This document shows positions 51,246 to 59,357 of a stretch of 64,000 bases of DNA, piece after piece. Made by a program: the position numbers and the translations under genes. Numbering within the stretch: position 1 is the stretch's first letter; each line of letters starts with the position of its first letter. Below the pieces are notes generated by a model, which saw only the letters and a list, made by a program, of their open reading frames with translations, had not been told where the DNA came from and did no database searches. Where the stretch lies: NCBI RefSeq assembly GCF_018131005.1, contig NZ_JAFCJK010000015.1:28220-92219 (forward strand). Reading direction: 5' to 3'. This DNA comes from Bradyrhizobium lablabi. GTDB lineage: Bacteria; Pseudomonadota; Alphaproteobacteria; Rhizobiales; Xanthobacteraceae.

Positions 51246-52475
51246 TCACGGCTGGAGCTGGACCAGCGTCTCGCAGGGAATGATGATGTTGTTGGCCTGC
51301 ACGGTCGGATTCATCAGGAAGCCAGTGTTGTTCTTGGTCGTGATGTGATCCAGGCCCAGCGCATGTCCGATCTCGTGCGCGGGCACGATGTTGGTGTTGG
51401 CGCTTCCCGGCGTCATGGGGTTGAACCACAACATCCGGTTGTCGGGATCGCCGCGCCCGGCGACGATTGGATCTATGTCGTCGATGAATTGTGCCGAGAT
51501 GAACATGGTGACCGCCGCCGGATTGGTGACGAGCGGCTGGAGATCGTCAAACCGGAAGTCCTGTGTCGTCGTCAGCGGGCCGATGCCGGAGCGGATGCTC
51601 AGTTTCTTGTTCGGATCGATCGTCACCACCCGGCCTTCGGTCGTCACGGCGTCGACGATGCGGCTCGTGCCCGATGTGAAGGTCAGGTTGGCCTGATTGT
51701 CGTAGATCCGGCTGACGACGCTGGCGACGGCCCGCTGTGTCGCGATCATCAGGCCGTTGGCGAGCGGCGCCCGGCCGAGATGAACCACGTCGATCGGGAT
51801 CGTCGACGCCTTGCGCACCAGCAGGCGAACCGGGATCGGCCCTCGCTGGCCTTCGACGATCACGCTCAAGTCGGCCTCGCCCTCCAGACGTCCGATCACC
51901 GTGACGGTGTCGCTGGTCTGTTCGACGATCTCCGCCCTGGAGCTTTCGAGGGCAAATCCCACCGCGGCGTTGTTTGTGCCCTTCACCTTCAGCTTCCGCG
52001 TCTTGCCGATCGGAACCATCTGGCGCACCGGTGCGAGACCGTCGAATGCCGACCACGCGTTGCCGACCAGCCTGAGCCGTGCGGCGCTGAAGCCGCGCGC
52101 ATCGCAGGGCCCGAAGATCGGGCCATCAGGCGTAATCGTCACGTTCACGTCGACGCCGCCGCCCTTGCGCCGGTTGAACATCAAACGCATGCGCTTGATC
52201 GTATTCTTTTCCGGATCGACGCGGCCGTCATGCAGCAGGCCGGGCTGGGCTTTCTGAAACACCAGGATCGCGTCGATCACCGACTCCATGGCGTCAGGCG
52301 TGTTGGTGAGGTCGTTGATATCGAGCGTTCCGTCGGCTCCGCCGTCCTGCGGCGCGATGCCGTTCAGCAGCGTCTTGATCACGAAGATGTCGTCGGGCTG
52401 GTTCTTGCCCTTCAGGCCCACGGATTCCGCGATCGAGAAGCCGATCACGTTGACGGGTTTCAGGTTGATCACCAT
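51246..52475 (-). CDS. Matrixin-like zinc metalloprotease with N-terminal peptidoglycan-binding-like domain
   Basis: 409 residues from ATG at 52475 (GGAGGG upstream). Residues about 20-100 resemble a peptidoglycan-binding-like helical domain (VIKTLLNG, AILVFQKAQPGLLHDGRVD). The middle contains a beta-sandwich segment with GTNNAAVGFALESSRAEIVE. The C-terminus has HEIGHALGLDH at about 367-377, the HExxHxxGxxH motif of metzincins, and a Met-turn candidate at FLMNP. No signal peptide is visible, so any export would use a non-classical route. Confidence 0.82.
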   Translation of the reverse strand: MVINLKPVNVIGFSIAESVGLKGKNQPDDIFVIKTLLNGIAPQDGGADGTLDINDLTNTPDAMESVIDAILVFQKAQPGLLHDGRVDPEKNTIKRMRLMFNRRKGGGVDVNVTITPDGPIFGPCDARGFSAARLRLVGNAWSAFDGLAPVRQMVPIGKTRKLKVKGTNNAAVGFALESSRAEIVEQTSDTVTVIGRLEGEADLSVIVEGQRGPIPVRLLVRKASTIPIDVVHLGRAPLANGLMIATQRAVASVVSRIYDNQANLTFTSGTSRIVDAVTTEGRVVTIDPNKKLSIRSGIGPLTTTQDFRFDDLQPLVTNPAAVTMFISAQFIDDIDPIVAGRGDPDNRMLWFNPMTPGSANTNIVPAHEIGHALGLDHITTKNNTGFLMNPTVQANNIIIPCETLVQLQP

Positions 52476-52825
52476 GACACCCTCCATCCGCTGGTCGCCC
52501 GGATCAGGCGCGCCCCGCGCTCTCATCGATAGGTCTCGGCCGGCCGGTTTCAGGTTCAAAAGGATCTCGCATGCATCCTCGGCCGGGCGCATCACGGCCG
52601 GCGTCGGACGCAGCCCTGACAATCGGAGATCACAGCCACACTGAACAGGCTTGGTGCGCAGTGAATGCGAAGAGGCGACGGTGTGGGCCGTCATCGCCGG
52701 CTCGCCAGGAAGCGTTACACCCGTAACGCGTTTTCACGCTCCATCCACCGAACCTGAAATATCATCGCTTGGTTCTCTGCGCGGCACGTCGTGCAGGGCA
52801 TTCAACCCTGTAAAGGCAAGCACGC
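52476..52825. other. Intergenic region with a perfect palindrome
   Basis: GCGTTAC-ACCC-GTAACGC at 52712-52729, about 97 bp upstream of the esterase start, is the only striking structure; TTTT follows it. It could be an operator for the esterase or a hairpin. No gene seen in the region. Confidence 0.4.
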
Positions 52826-53788
52826 GTGAATAGCAGTTCGCACACCGGCCTCGATCCGCAAGTCGCGGAGCTTCTGACCAAGTTGCACAGCGCCGCGACC
52901 CGGACATCGCCTGTTTCTGCCAGTCAGATGATCGCTACGGTAAGAGCGAGAATGGACGCCGTCGCTCAGTTCGGCTTCCCGCACGAGCCGCTCCGGATGA
53001 CGAAAGACCTTGTCATTCCCGGTATTGCCGGCCCACTGACGGTGCGGCTCTATGTCCCCCTTCAGGAGCTCGCGCGTCCTGCGCCGGCCTTGCTGTACTG
53101 CCACGGCGGTGGCTTTGTCGCCGGAGGCCTGGACATTTACGATACGGCTCTTGGCGCGCTGGCCAACCGCGCCGGTTGCCTGATCGTATCGGTGGCGTAC
53201 CGATTGGCCCCCGAACATCCATACCCGGCGGCGAATGAGGATGTCTGGGCCGCGCTCAAATGGTTGAGCCGCACAACCGAGATCAATGCCGATCCGCGAC
53301 GGATCGCCGTCGGAGGCGATAGCGCGGGTGGATTGCTCGCGGCGTGGGTCGCACAGAAGGCAAGATCCGATGGGTTGCCCTTGCGCTTGCAGGCTCTGCT
53401 CTATCCCAATTTGGATGCGACCGCATCGAGCAAATCCTGGCACGAGCTTGGGACCGGCGCATATGGATTGGGGCGGGACGAGATGCTCGATTGGTACGGC
53501 GCCTATCTGCCGTCGGGCGTCGATCGCACGGATCCGAAGGTCTCACCTGTCTACGCGACCGACCTGGCAGGATCGGCGCCGGCGTTGATCATCACGGCCG
53601 AATTCGATCCGTTGCGTGACGAGGGAAACGAGTATGCCGCCAAGCTCCGCGCGGCGGATGTTCCGGTCAACCACTATTGCTGGCCAGGGATGATACACGG
53701 CCTGATCTCGCTCGGAGGCGTGCTCGATGCGGGAGGCCCGTTCCTCGATCGCGTGTCGAACGGCCTTCGGTCGGCCTTTTACGGCTGA
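52826..53788 (+). CDS. Alpha/beta hydrolase, hormone-sensitive-lipase family esterase
   Basis: 320 residues; GTG start with AAGG upstream. Oxyanion motif HGGG at 93-96 (LLYCHGGGFVAGG), nucleophile Ser166 in GGDSAGGLLAAW, Asp261 in ITAEFDPLRDEG and His291 in GMIHGLI. These define the HSL (bacterial esterase family IV) group, which hydrolyses short-chain esters. Cytoplasmic, since no signal peptide is seen. A perfect palindrome about 100 bp upstream may control it. Confidence 0.9.
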   Translation: MNSSSHTGLDPQVAELLTKLHSAATRTSPVSASQMIATVRARMDAVAQFGFPHEPLRMTKDLVIPGIAGPLTVRLYVPLQELARPAPALLYCHGGGFVAGGLDIYDTALGALANRAGCLIVSVAYRLAPEHPYPAANEDVWAALKWLSRTTEINADPRRIAVGGDSAGGLLAAWVAQKARSDGLPLRLQALLYPNLDATASSKSWHELGTGAYGLGRDEMLDWYGAYLPSGVDRTDPKVSPVYATDLAGSAPALIITAEFDPLRDEGNEYAAKLRAADVPVNHYCWPGMIHGLISLGGVLDAGGPFLDRVSNGLRSAFYG

Positions 53789-53886
53789 ATCAAGCAACCT
53801 GCTTACGCCAACGTCGCTCGTTTGAGCCCATCCGCGTTGCCGCCACCGGCCGCCCGCGTATCCGATTTGGGTCAGGGCGCAGACGT

Positions 53887-54084
53887 TCAGCGCGGTCTCT
53901 CCAGGGGTTGCCCCGGCGCTCGATCAAGCGGCGGATGGGGGCGAGCCAGTCCCGTGGTTCCCGCCGGGACGTCGTTGCTGACGACGCGCGTGCCGACCTG
54001 CCGCAGCGTAGTGACTGTAGCAACCAGGATCGTGGCGGCGAGCGCCAGCATAAACAAGAACAGCGCAGTTCGGTGTTCGTCCAT
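53887..54084 (-). CDS. 65-residue membrane protein
   Basis: ATG at 54084 with a full AGGAGG upstream. One membrane helix at residues 7-26 (ALFLFMLALAATILVATV), then a polar, Pro-rich tail. The strong ribosome site supports the gene. Upstream on the minus strand is GGGAC-N17-CGTT (54139-54114), one mismatch from an EcfG promoter; suggestive only. Function unknown. Confidence 0.6.
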   Translation of the reverse strand: MDEHRTALFLFMLALAATILVATVTTLRQVGTRVVSNDVPAGTTGLARPHPPLDRAPGQPLERPR

Positions 54085-54698
54085 CGGGCATGCCCTCCTG
54101 CGCCCAGCATATTAACGCAGTGCGAGGTCGAAGGGTCCCTCACCGTAAGGGGTACCCCGGTGCGGCGACGGTTGGGCCGAAGGCCGCTGGGGGTGGCCGC
54201 CACTCGCTGGATATATATGGCCATCACCATCCGGACACGCAACCGGTACCGAGCAGGAGCGAGCGAGGCGACTCTCCGGAAAGTATGAGCGCTCAATCCC
54301 ACAATGGAATCCGAACACCACCTTGCCGCACGACCAACTCACAGCGAAGTGGTCCAAACAGTCCGCCGCGTAGCTGGCAATTCGGTCACCAGCTCTCGCG
54401 CATATGCGGCCGAACCCTTGTTACCGCGGGCCAACGAGTTCGTCTGAATGGGCAGGACGCTTCGGCACTCTATTTTTTTACTATAATGCATGATGTCAAT
54501 TATCGGTTGCGTATTGTTGAAACGCCGAACCATTGCGAAGCCGCGCACGGCGGCGTAAAGCGGCCCGGCCCTCCACCGACCTCGACCACGAAAGGTTGAG
54601 CTGAATTGATTGACGACAACATCGAGACCGTCGACCTCAAGGCGCAGGTCCGGCTGCTCCCGCTCCATCGGTCGCACGAGAAAGTGCGTGCTACGATC
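54085..54698. other. Intergenic region, no convincing gene
   Basis: About 610 bp of mixed composition including an AT run near 54.47 kb. Open frames on the minus strand run across the following gene and lack motifs. No repeat or RNA gene seen. Confidence 0.35.
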
Positions 54699-54944
54699 GT
54701 GAAAAGCGTTCTCCTCGCTGTTGGGGTGCTTCTCGCTGCTGTCGGTCCGCGCCCGGCAGCCGCGCAGGAGCCGATCGATAACGAAATCGTGGATTGCAAA
54801 TTCCATAAGCAGACGTTCCCCTCGAACACGACCTGCGTCCGGATGACCGGCGAAGCCCCTGCGCTTCGCCAAATCGCCGGCACGGTAACTCTGGACCAGG
54901 TGCTGGATCGGTGTGTGACCGATGAGGCTGCTGCCCGGCAATAG
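54699..54944 (+). CDS. Small secreted protein with two cysteines
   Basis: 81 residues from a GTG at 54699; an earlier TTG at 54606 would add 31 polar residues. From the GTG the sequence is a signal peptide (KSVLLAVGVLLAAVGPRP then AAAQ) and a short mature domain with Cys in DCKFHKQ and TTCVRMTG, possibly a disulfide, and CVTD near the end. The ribosome site is weak. A strong terminator lies about 160 bp downstream. Confidence 0.5.
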   Translation: MKSVLLAVGVLLAAVGPRPAAAQEPIDNEIVDCKFHKQTFPSNTTCVRMTGEAPALRQIAGTVTLDQVLDRCVTDEAAARQ

Positions 54945-55102
54945 ACGAGGCCAGTACCTCGACATGTGCATCGATATCGCTAAAGACGTCGCTCCCTGAT
55001 GGATCGCCGGGATAGGCGTATCCCTCCAGCCAATCCTATCTTCGCGTTGCAGGATGCCCCCTTCGTCGCGAAGTAGCTGAACGCCGACCTCCAAGCGGCG
55101 TG

Positions 55103-55144
55103 AAGCGAAAGGGGGTGCCCAACAGGCACCCCCTTTTTCGCTTT
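55103..55144 (+). terminator. Strong rho-independent terminator
   Basis: Stem GGGGGTGCC with GGCACCCCC (55111-55119 with 55125-55133), extended by AAA/TTT and AAGCG/CGCTT around a TT bulge, followed by T-rich sequence. It ends plus-strand transcription and marks the transition to the accessory region. Confidence 0.85.
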
Positions 55145-55437
55145 CAGGTGTCACCCACTTACGGCCACAGAACTCGACGAGGCCAGCACCGAAGAATTAA
55201 GTGCACTGGACTGTAACTCGGCACAAGAAGTCCTGCGGTTTGAATGGCTCGCTCAAGACCCGGTTCTAAACGACCTGCCAAACCTCAAGATGGCGGCGGG
55301 AACCAATTATCCTGTGACGCCGCAGCGCTGCTCGCCTCTTCGCGCTCTGGAGCCGCACTGGGCAGGACTGGTCGGGAGACGAGAGCGTTGCAGGGCTCTG
55401 GGCGTACCTGAAGACACTCGGCATTCCCGTATTTCGC
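55145..55437. other. Sequence before the HNH gene, probably part of a broken gene
   Basis: From 55318 the HNH frame is open (LFALWSRTGQDWSGDES, VAGLWAYLKTLGIPVFRLPG) but lacks a standard start. Upstream another frame reads EVLRFEWLAQDPVLNDLPNL. The two together look like one longer gene split by a frameshift or deletion. Confidence 0.45.
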
Positions 55438-56106
55438 TTGCCTGGCTCGCCTGTGGTAGTCGTCTCCCAGTTAATCGGGAGGGCGATCCCAGGCGTTTAC
55501 AACAAGGTCATGAACTTCCGGTCTATCGACCCGAGGGATGATCGGGTTGGTCTCGCTAGATCGGGAATTACCGATCAGCGGGTGTGGAATGAGTTTTTTG
55601 ATCCTGCTGCGAACAAGCTTCGTGAGGCTGACCTTGAGCAAGAATTCAACCGTCTATGGATGTCCACCGTCGGGAATTCTGAGGCAGCCCTCGATGCAGA
55701 AGCGGCGCGGGCAGGTGCAGAGGCCGCTGCCCGCAGCCTTGAGGACCAGAACCTAGATAACCTTCTTGCAAGATATCATGCGAGCCTTGCCGTCCGGCCA
55801 GCGCGTCCGCGCGCTTCGTCAGCTACCACTCGTGTGTACGAGCGTGACCCATTGGTCATTGCTATTGCTCGCAAGAGATCCGGACATCGCTGCGAGGTGT
55901 CAGGCTGCGCTCACCCGCAGTTCATGGCGACTGACGGGCTGCCCTACTGTGAAGTCCATCACGTCATCCCACTTGCCGGAGGCGGGGAAGACCGCATCGA
56001 GAACGCGGCGTGCCTGTGCGCCTCCCACCATCGGGAGGTTCATCATGGCAACCAGCGCAGTGTCATCGAAGCTCAACTGAAGCAATTGCGGGCGGTTGGC
56101 TGGTGA
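55438..56106 (+). CDS. HNH endonuclease, probably 5'-incomplete
   Basis: 222 residues from a TTG at 55438; protein-like sequence continues upstream to a stop at 55315 without a good start. The C-terminal HNH domain has zinc-binding cysteines and the metal finger: HRCEVSGCAHPQFMATDGLP, YCEVHHVIPLAGGGEDRIEN, CLCASHHREVHHG, so both HH and N/H positions are intact. The N-terminal half (VYNKVMNFRSIDPRDDRVGL) is of unknown fold. HNH proteins with a non-catalytic N-terminus are common in restriction or phage-defence loci. Codon use is less GC-rich than in the core genes. Confidence 0.7.
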   Translation: MPGSPVVVVSQLIGRAIPGVYNKVMNFRSIDPRDDRVGLARSGITDQRVWNEFFDPAANKLREADLEQEFNRLWMSTVGNSEAALDAEAARAGAEAAARSLEDQNLDNLLARYHASLAVRPARPRASSATTRVYERDPLVIAIARKRSGHRCEVSGCAHPQFMATDGLPYCEVHHVIPLAGGGEDRIENAACLCASHHREVHHGNQRSVIEAQLKQLRAVGW

Positions 56107-56276
56107 GCCCGACGCATCAATCACCCGCAGCCCGGACGACGCTGCCATCCGCGCGCCGACTGTTGGCGCGTATTCCCAAGAAATTTGGCTCAAAATCACA
56201 AGACGTGATCGCCGTGTCCGTGGCAGCCATCCACTCGCGGATTAACGCCTCTCATTATAGTCGTTGAGGTCTTTTT

Positions 56277-57452
56277 ATGTTCGGTATGCTTGATTATCGA
56301 GTCTACAAGCTGCTCTGGCTGATTTGTGCACCGCTCCGCGTGCTAGTTTGGATCGCAGCGTTCGGCGCAGTTTTGGCCGTATTCAGTGTGCCGCTGACCG
56401 CTCAGACGACGCAGGACTCACGCACAACCATTCCCAATTTGAGCGGCTACGACGACGAGACGCGACGAACAATGGAGCTTGCTTGTATTTCCGAAAAGAC
56501 ACGCGGACCTGTTGCCTACGGCACGTGCCTGAACCGGCAGATCGCTTCGCTGCAAAGGTCGCCCGGCATCCCCAATTTGAGCGGCTACGACGACGAGACG
56601 CGACGAACAATGGAGCTTGCTTGTATTTCCGAAAAGACACGCGGACCTGTTGCCTACGGCACGTGCCTGAACCGGCAGATCGCTTCGCTGCAAAGGTCGC
56701 CCGGCATCCCCAATTTGAGCGGCTACGACGACGAGACGCGACGAACAATGGAGCTTACTTGTATTTCCGAAAAGACACGCGGACCTGTTGCCTACGGCAC
56801 GTGCCTGAACCGGCAGATCGCTTCGCTGCAAAGGTCGCCCGGCATCCCCAATTTGAGCGGCTACGACGACGAGACGCGACGAACAATGGAGCTTGCTTGC
56901 ATTTCCGAAAAGACACGCGGACCTGTTGCCTACGGCACGTGCCTGAACCGGCAGATCGCTTCGCTGCAAAGGTCGCCCGGCATTCCCAATCTGAGCCGCT
57001 ACGACAGCGAGACGCGACTAGCAGGTGGTACAAAGTTAGTTGGTAATTGGCTAGTTAGTGAGAAGGAAGATCGCTTCGAGAGCGGCGGAACGTTTTTTGC
57101 CGTCACTGGTGATGGTGCAGGGAATATGTTCGCAGTGCGGTGCATCGAGAACACTCTCACGCTTGGTATAGGCCAAATAGATAATGCTACTCGTAAATAC
57201 CAAGTCGGCGACAAATTCTATATCAAGCTGCGAGTAGACAAGCAGCCGGTGCTCGAATTGACAGGCGTAGCAGTAAACGAGTCGCTTATTCAGGTGGACG
57301 CGACGGCTGAGATCGTTCGCTCAATACGCGACGGCAAGGAAATTGCCGTGCGGCAGGAAAGCATTCAGGGTGTCTCAAATACCACTATCTTCGATACCAA
57401 GGGAAACGCGAAAGCGTTTGCGCGCCTGACCAGGGAATGCAAGGCCAACTAG
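56277..57452 (+). CDS. Exported protein with four tandem 46-residue repeats and a beta-rich C-terminus
   Basis: 391 residues, ATG with GAGG seven nt upstream. A long hydrophobic N-terminus (LLWLICAPLRVLVWIAAFGA, VLAVFSVPLTAQ) is a signal peptide or anchor. Residues 52-235 are four nearly identical units with IPNLSGYDDETRRTMELA, CISEKTRGPVAYGTCLNR and QIASLQRSPG, each with two Cys, and a broken fifth start. The unit resembles a module I recall from Bradyrhizobium proteases and secreted proteins. Residues about 250-391 form a separate beta-rich domain (KLVGNWLVSEKEDRFESGG, DKFYIKLRVDKQPVLELTG). Function unknown. Confidence 0.8.
   Translation: MFGMLDYRVYKLLWLICAPLRVLVWIAAFGAVLAVFSVPLTAQTTQDSRTTIPNLSGYDDETRRTMELACISEKTRGPVAYGTCLNRQIASLQRSPGIPNLSGYDDETRRTMELACISEKTRGPVAYGTCLNRQIASLQRSPGIPNLSGYDDETRRTMELTCISEKTRGPVAYGTCLNRQIASLQRSPGIPNLSGYDDETRRTMELACISEKTRGPVAYGTCLNRQIASLQRSPGIPNLSRYDSETRLAGGTKLVGNWLVSEKEDRFESGGTFFAVTGDGAGNMFAVRCIENTLTLGIGQIDNATRKYQVGDKFYIKLRVDKQPVLELTGVAVNESLIQVDATAEIVRSIRDGKEIAVRQESIQGVSNTTIFDTKGNAKAFARLTRECKAN
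56430..56981 (+). repeat. Four 138-bp direct tandem repeats
   Basis: Units start at 56430, 56568, 56706 and 56844, with a partial fifth at 56982. Copies differ by only one or two bases, including GCT to ACT in unit 3 and TGT to TGC in unit 4, so expansion or homogenisation is recent. The period is a multiple of three, keeping all frames open. Confidence 0.95.
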
Positions 57453-57478
57453 CCGTCTACGGATGAGAGTTGGCGTCG

Positions 57479-57823
57479 TCAGAACGCGCGCTTGGCAGGC
57501 CATTCGCACGGATGCAAGCTCGATCGTGGTGCGGCGTTCGCATCACGTATCGGGTTCGGCTTAATCCAACCCGAGCTCTGGCCGTCGCCGCCATTGGTTG
57601 GAGCGTAACAGGCGAAGACAGTTAGCGGGTCAAGAAGAAGCCCATCGCACTTGAGGTCTCCTTGCGAGTAATGGGCACTGGCAGGGACAAAATTGTCTTT
57701 CCAGACCTTGGCCATGACCGCAGCCAGGAAGAGCTGTAGCATGTTACCCCGGCTTCGCCGCAACTTCAGCTCTAAGGCATTGCGAAACGCTCGATGTTGA
57801 GCTGATGTAATGTTTACAGGCAT
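57479..57823 (-). CDS. Truncated protein with a GDxKxDG nuclease-like core
   Basis: 114 residues. The first 75 or so look like the N-terminus of a larger conserved protein: NITSAQHRAFRNALELKLRR, MLQLFLAAVMAKVWKDNF, then HYSQGDLKCDGLLLDPLTVF and ACYAP. The GD-x-K-x-DG pattern followed by a beta strand recalls PD-(D/E)xK-type folds seen in defence-associated proteins. After TNGGDGQ the sequence loses this character and ends early, so the gene is probably broken. Its ATG follows one base after the stop of another frame (57825), suggesting former coupling. Confidence 0.5.
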   Translation of the reverse strand: MPVNITSAQHRAFRNALELKLRRSRGNMLQLFLAAVMAKVWKDNFVPASAHYSQGDLKCDGLLLDPLTVFACYAPTNGGDGQSSGWIKPNPIRDANAAPRSSLHPCEWPAKRAF

Positions 57824-57824
57824 A

Positions 57825-58028
57825 CTAATTCCCGACAGTCTTGACCGCTGGATAATACGTGAACTCGAACTTCATTGAAGGCTCAATTTCTGCGTGTGCT
57901 CGGTCGACGCAGGAGCTAACCATCACTTCGACTAAAGTCGTCTTTGGCATTTGTCGAGGTGGCCGATCGAACGGAAACACTCCCTCGCTTTTTCGGCGAT
58001 CAGAAATGGATGAAAAAATCGAGACCAA
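57825..58028 (-). CDS. Possible coupled partner of the truncated gene
   Basis: 67 codons from a TTG, ending in KTTLVEVMVSSCVDRAHAEI then EFTYYPAVKTVGN. The stop is separated by one base from the next ATG. Its C-terminal part looks protein-like, but the start is poor. It may be the 3' remnant of a longer gene. The rest of 58029-58265 is AT-rich with no supported gene. Confidence 0.3.
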   Translation of the reverse strand: MVSIFSSISDRRKSEGVFPFDRPPRQMPKTTLVEVMVSSCVDRAHAEIEPSMKFEFTYYPAVKTVGN

Positions 58029-58265
58029 ACTTACCAGCCACGGAGGGAATCCGAAACCGAGGCGTTCTCAAAATGAAATCGAGTCGCTCTTAAAACGGAG
58101 ATCGACTCGTTTTTTCGTGGTCAGCACGGATGATCTTGTTTTGGTGGGCCCGGCAGACCTACCGTGCATCAGCAATCCCAATCATTTAGCGGATACTGAG
58201 ACAGTCAAAAATCCAGATACTTCCGGATGTTTGTCTCAGCGCTCTGTCTCAGCCGAGGCGCTGTG

Positions 58266-58661
58266 ATGGCCGACGTCCAGTTTCTTCGCCTGAACACCGG
58301 TTGGGCACTGGCCTATGACGCCAACCAGTGGGTGCTTCAGCGCTTCAAGGGATTCACCGAAGATGGGCTGGACGACTGGGAAGCCGTTTCCTTCGTCCGA
58401 TCCCGCCGCGACATCCTTGCGCGCTGCATGCGTGAGAAGGGTGCGCCTGCAGACGCCATTGCCCACGCGATGGCGGCACTGCCTGAGACGTTCGAGGCCC
58501 TTCAAGGCCGTAGTGATGCCAGAAGGGTCGGCAAGGCCGAAATTCGATCCTGCCCCAGCGGCATCGCCCATAGATGCGTTCTCGATACCGCCACAGCGCG
58601 CTTATGCCTCGGAGGCAACATCCATAGCCGACGAGGACAAACCGGCTGTAGCGGCTTTTAA
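58266..58661 (+). CDS. Phage-like hypothetical protein, 3' part probably shifted
   Basis: 131 residues from ATG at 58266. The first 85 or so look real (FLRLNTGWALAYDANQWVLQ, RFKGFTEDGLDDWEAVSFVR, RRDILARCMREKGAPADAIA). Beyond FEALQGRS the sequence loses protein character and overlaps the next gene by 146 bp, suggesting that an indel has replaced the original end. First gene of a plus-strand operon running to about 61.2 kb. Confidence 0.55.
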   Translation: MADVQFLRLNTGWALAYDANQWVLQRFKGFTEDGLDDWEAVSFVRSRRDILARCMREKGAPADAIAHAMAALPETFEALQGRSDARRVGKAEIRSCPSGIAHRCVLDTATARLCLGGNIHSRRGQTGCSGF

Positions 58662-58974
58662 AACGCCACTGAGGGAACCTCCTCCGATTAAGTGGGTCGT
58701 TTTCATCAGGGTGGATCCGCACCACGTGAACATCGGTTTGGTGGACGAGCCTGCGGAGAGGCTTCGTGAGCTTCAGGCCGGCCATGCTTACGAGCACGAG
58801 CTGCTACTGGCGATTCGCGGCACGTGGGAGGATGAGCGCGATTACCGCAAACGGTTTGCCTGTCATCGCAAGCGGGGGGCTGTGTTCAAGTACGCGGGCA
58901 TCAAAGCATTCATCGCTGACACGCTCGCAGCGAATGGCGGCGACCCCGTGGTCTTGATGAGGGACGCGGCATGA
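58516..58974 (+). CDS. Phage-like protein with degenerate GIY-YIG/T5orf172-type domain
   Basis: 152 residues from ATG at 58516. A disordered Ala/Pro-rich start precedes a domain with IKWVVFIRVDPHHVNIGLVD, EPAERLRELQAGHAYEHELL and DERDYRKRFACHRKRGAVFK. This mirrors the T5orf172/MUG113 GIY-YIG pattern (two strands, an R-L-x-x-LQ motif, a Glu and an Arg before the F-K/W-F end), though the GIY and YIG tyrosines are not present. Nuclease activity is therefore doubtful. It overlaps the next ATG by four bases. Confidence 0.6.
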   Translation: MPEGSARPKFDPAPAASPIDAFSIPPQRAYASEATSIADEDKPAVAAFKTPLREPPPIKWVVFIRVDPHHVNIGLVDEPAERLRELQAGHAYEHELLLAIRGTWEDERDYRKRFACHRKRGAVFKYAGIKAFIADTLAANGGDPVVLMRDAA

Positions 58975-59357
58975 CTGACGGCATTCTGAAAGAGCGCGCA
59001 AAGCGGCTTGGCTACAAGCTGAAAAGGCGCGGGACGACATACAGCCTGATCGACAACAAGGGTGAGGGACCAAGCGGCACCATCGATGGCATCGTCTGGT
59101 GGCTCAACGTGATCGAGCACGAGATCGCGGCGCAGGTCTCCACCGCATGCGGAATGCCGCTGTACACGATCAATGACCAGGCACCCAAGCCCGCCGAGCC
59201 GTCACCGGTGGCGGAGCCGCTCGAGCCGATCGTCCAGCACGAAACAGGCGGCTGGTCGGTTCGGCACGACGTCGAGCGATACCCGAGCCACGCATTCGCA
59301 AGGGCAGCTTGGTTGAGGCGACACAGCAGACACCGCGAGGACACTACCAATGGCTGA
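58971..59357 (+). CDS. Phage-like hypothetical protein
   Basis: 128 residues; the ATG overlaps the previous stop (ATGA). N-terminal segment KERAKRLGYKLKRRGTTYSL then GTIDGIVWWLNVIEH is typical of short rhizobial phage-region proteins. A Pro-rich linker leads to a C-terminus with WSVRHDVERYPSHAFARAAW. No function known. It overlaps the next gene by eight bases. Confidence 0.65.
   Translation: MTDGILKERAKRLGYKLKRRGTTYSLIDNKGEGPSGTIDGIVWWLNVIEHEIAAQVSTACGMPLYTINDQAPKPAEPSPVAEPLEPIVQHETGGWSVRHDVERYPSHAFARAAWLRRHSRHREDTTNG

Noticed and set aside
54114..54139. GGGAC-N17-CGTT upstream of the 65-aa membrane protein
   Set aside because: The -35 element has a mismatch at a strongly conserved position of EcfG promoters; not strong enough to annotate.
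54339..55154. 271-codon minus-strand frame around the small secreted protein
   Set aside because: It runs through a strong terminator and has no motifs or ribosome site.
56430..57011. Possible CRISPR array
   Set aside because: The units are directly adjacent 138-bp coding repeats with no unique spacers.
56324..57046. Alternative-frame and antisense open frames over the tandem repeats
   Set aside because: A repeat period divisible by three keeps several frames open by chance; only the frame with the signal peptide continues into a non-repeated domain.
57859..58266. 135-codon plus-strand frame in the AT-rich gap
   Set aside because: No ribosome site, no domain, Ser/Thr-rich composition; overlaps the coupled minus-strand frame and could be chance.
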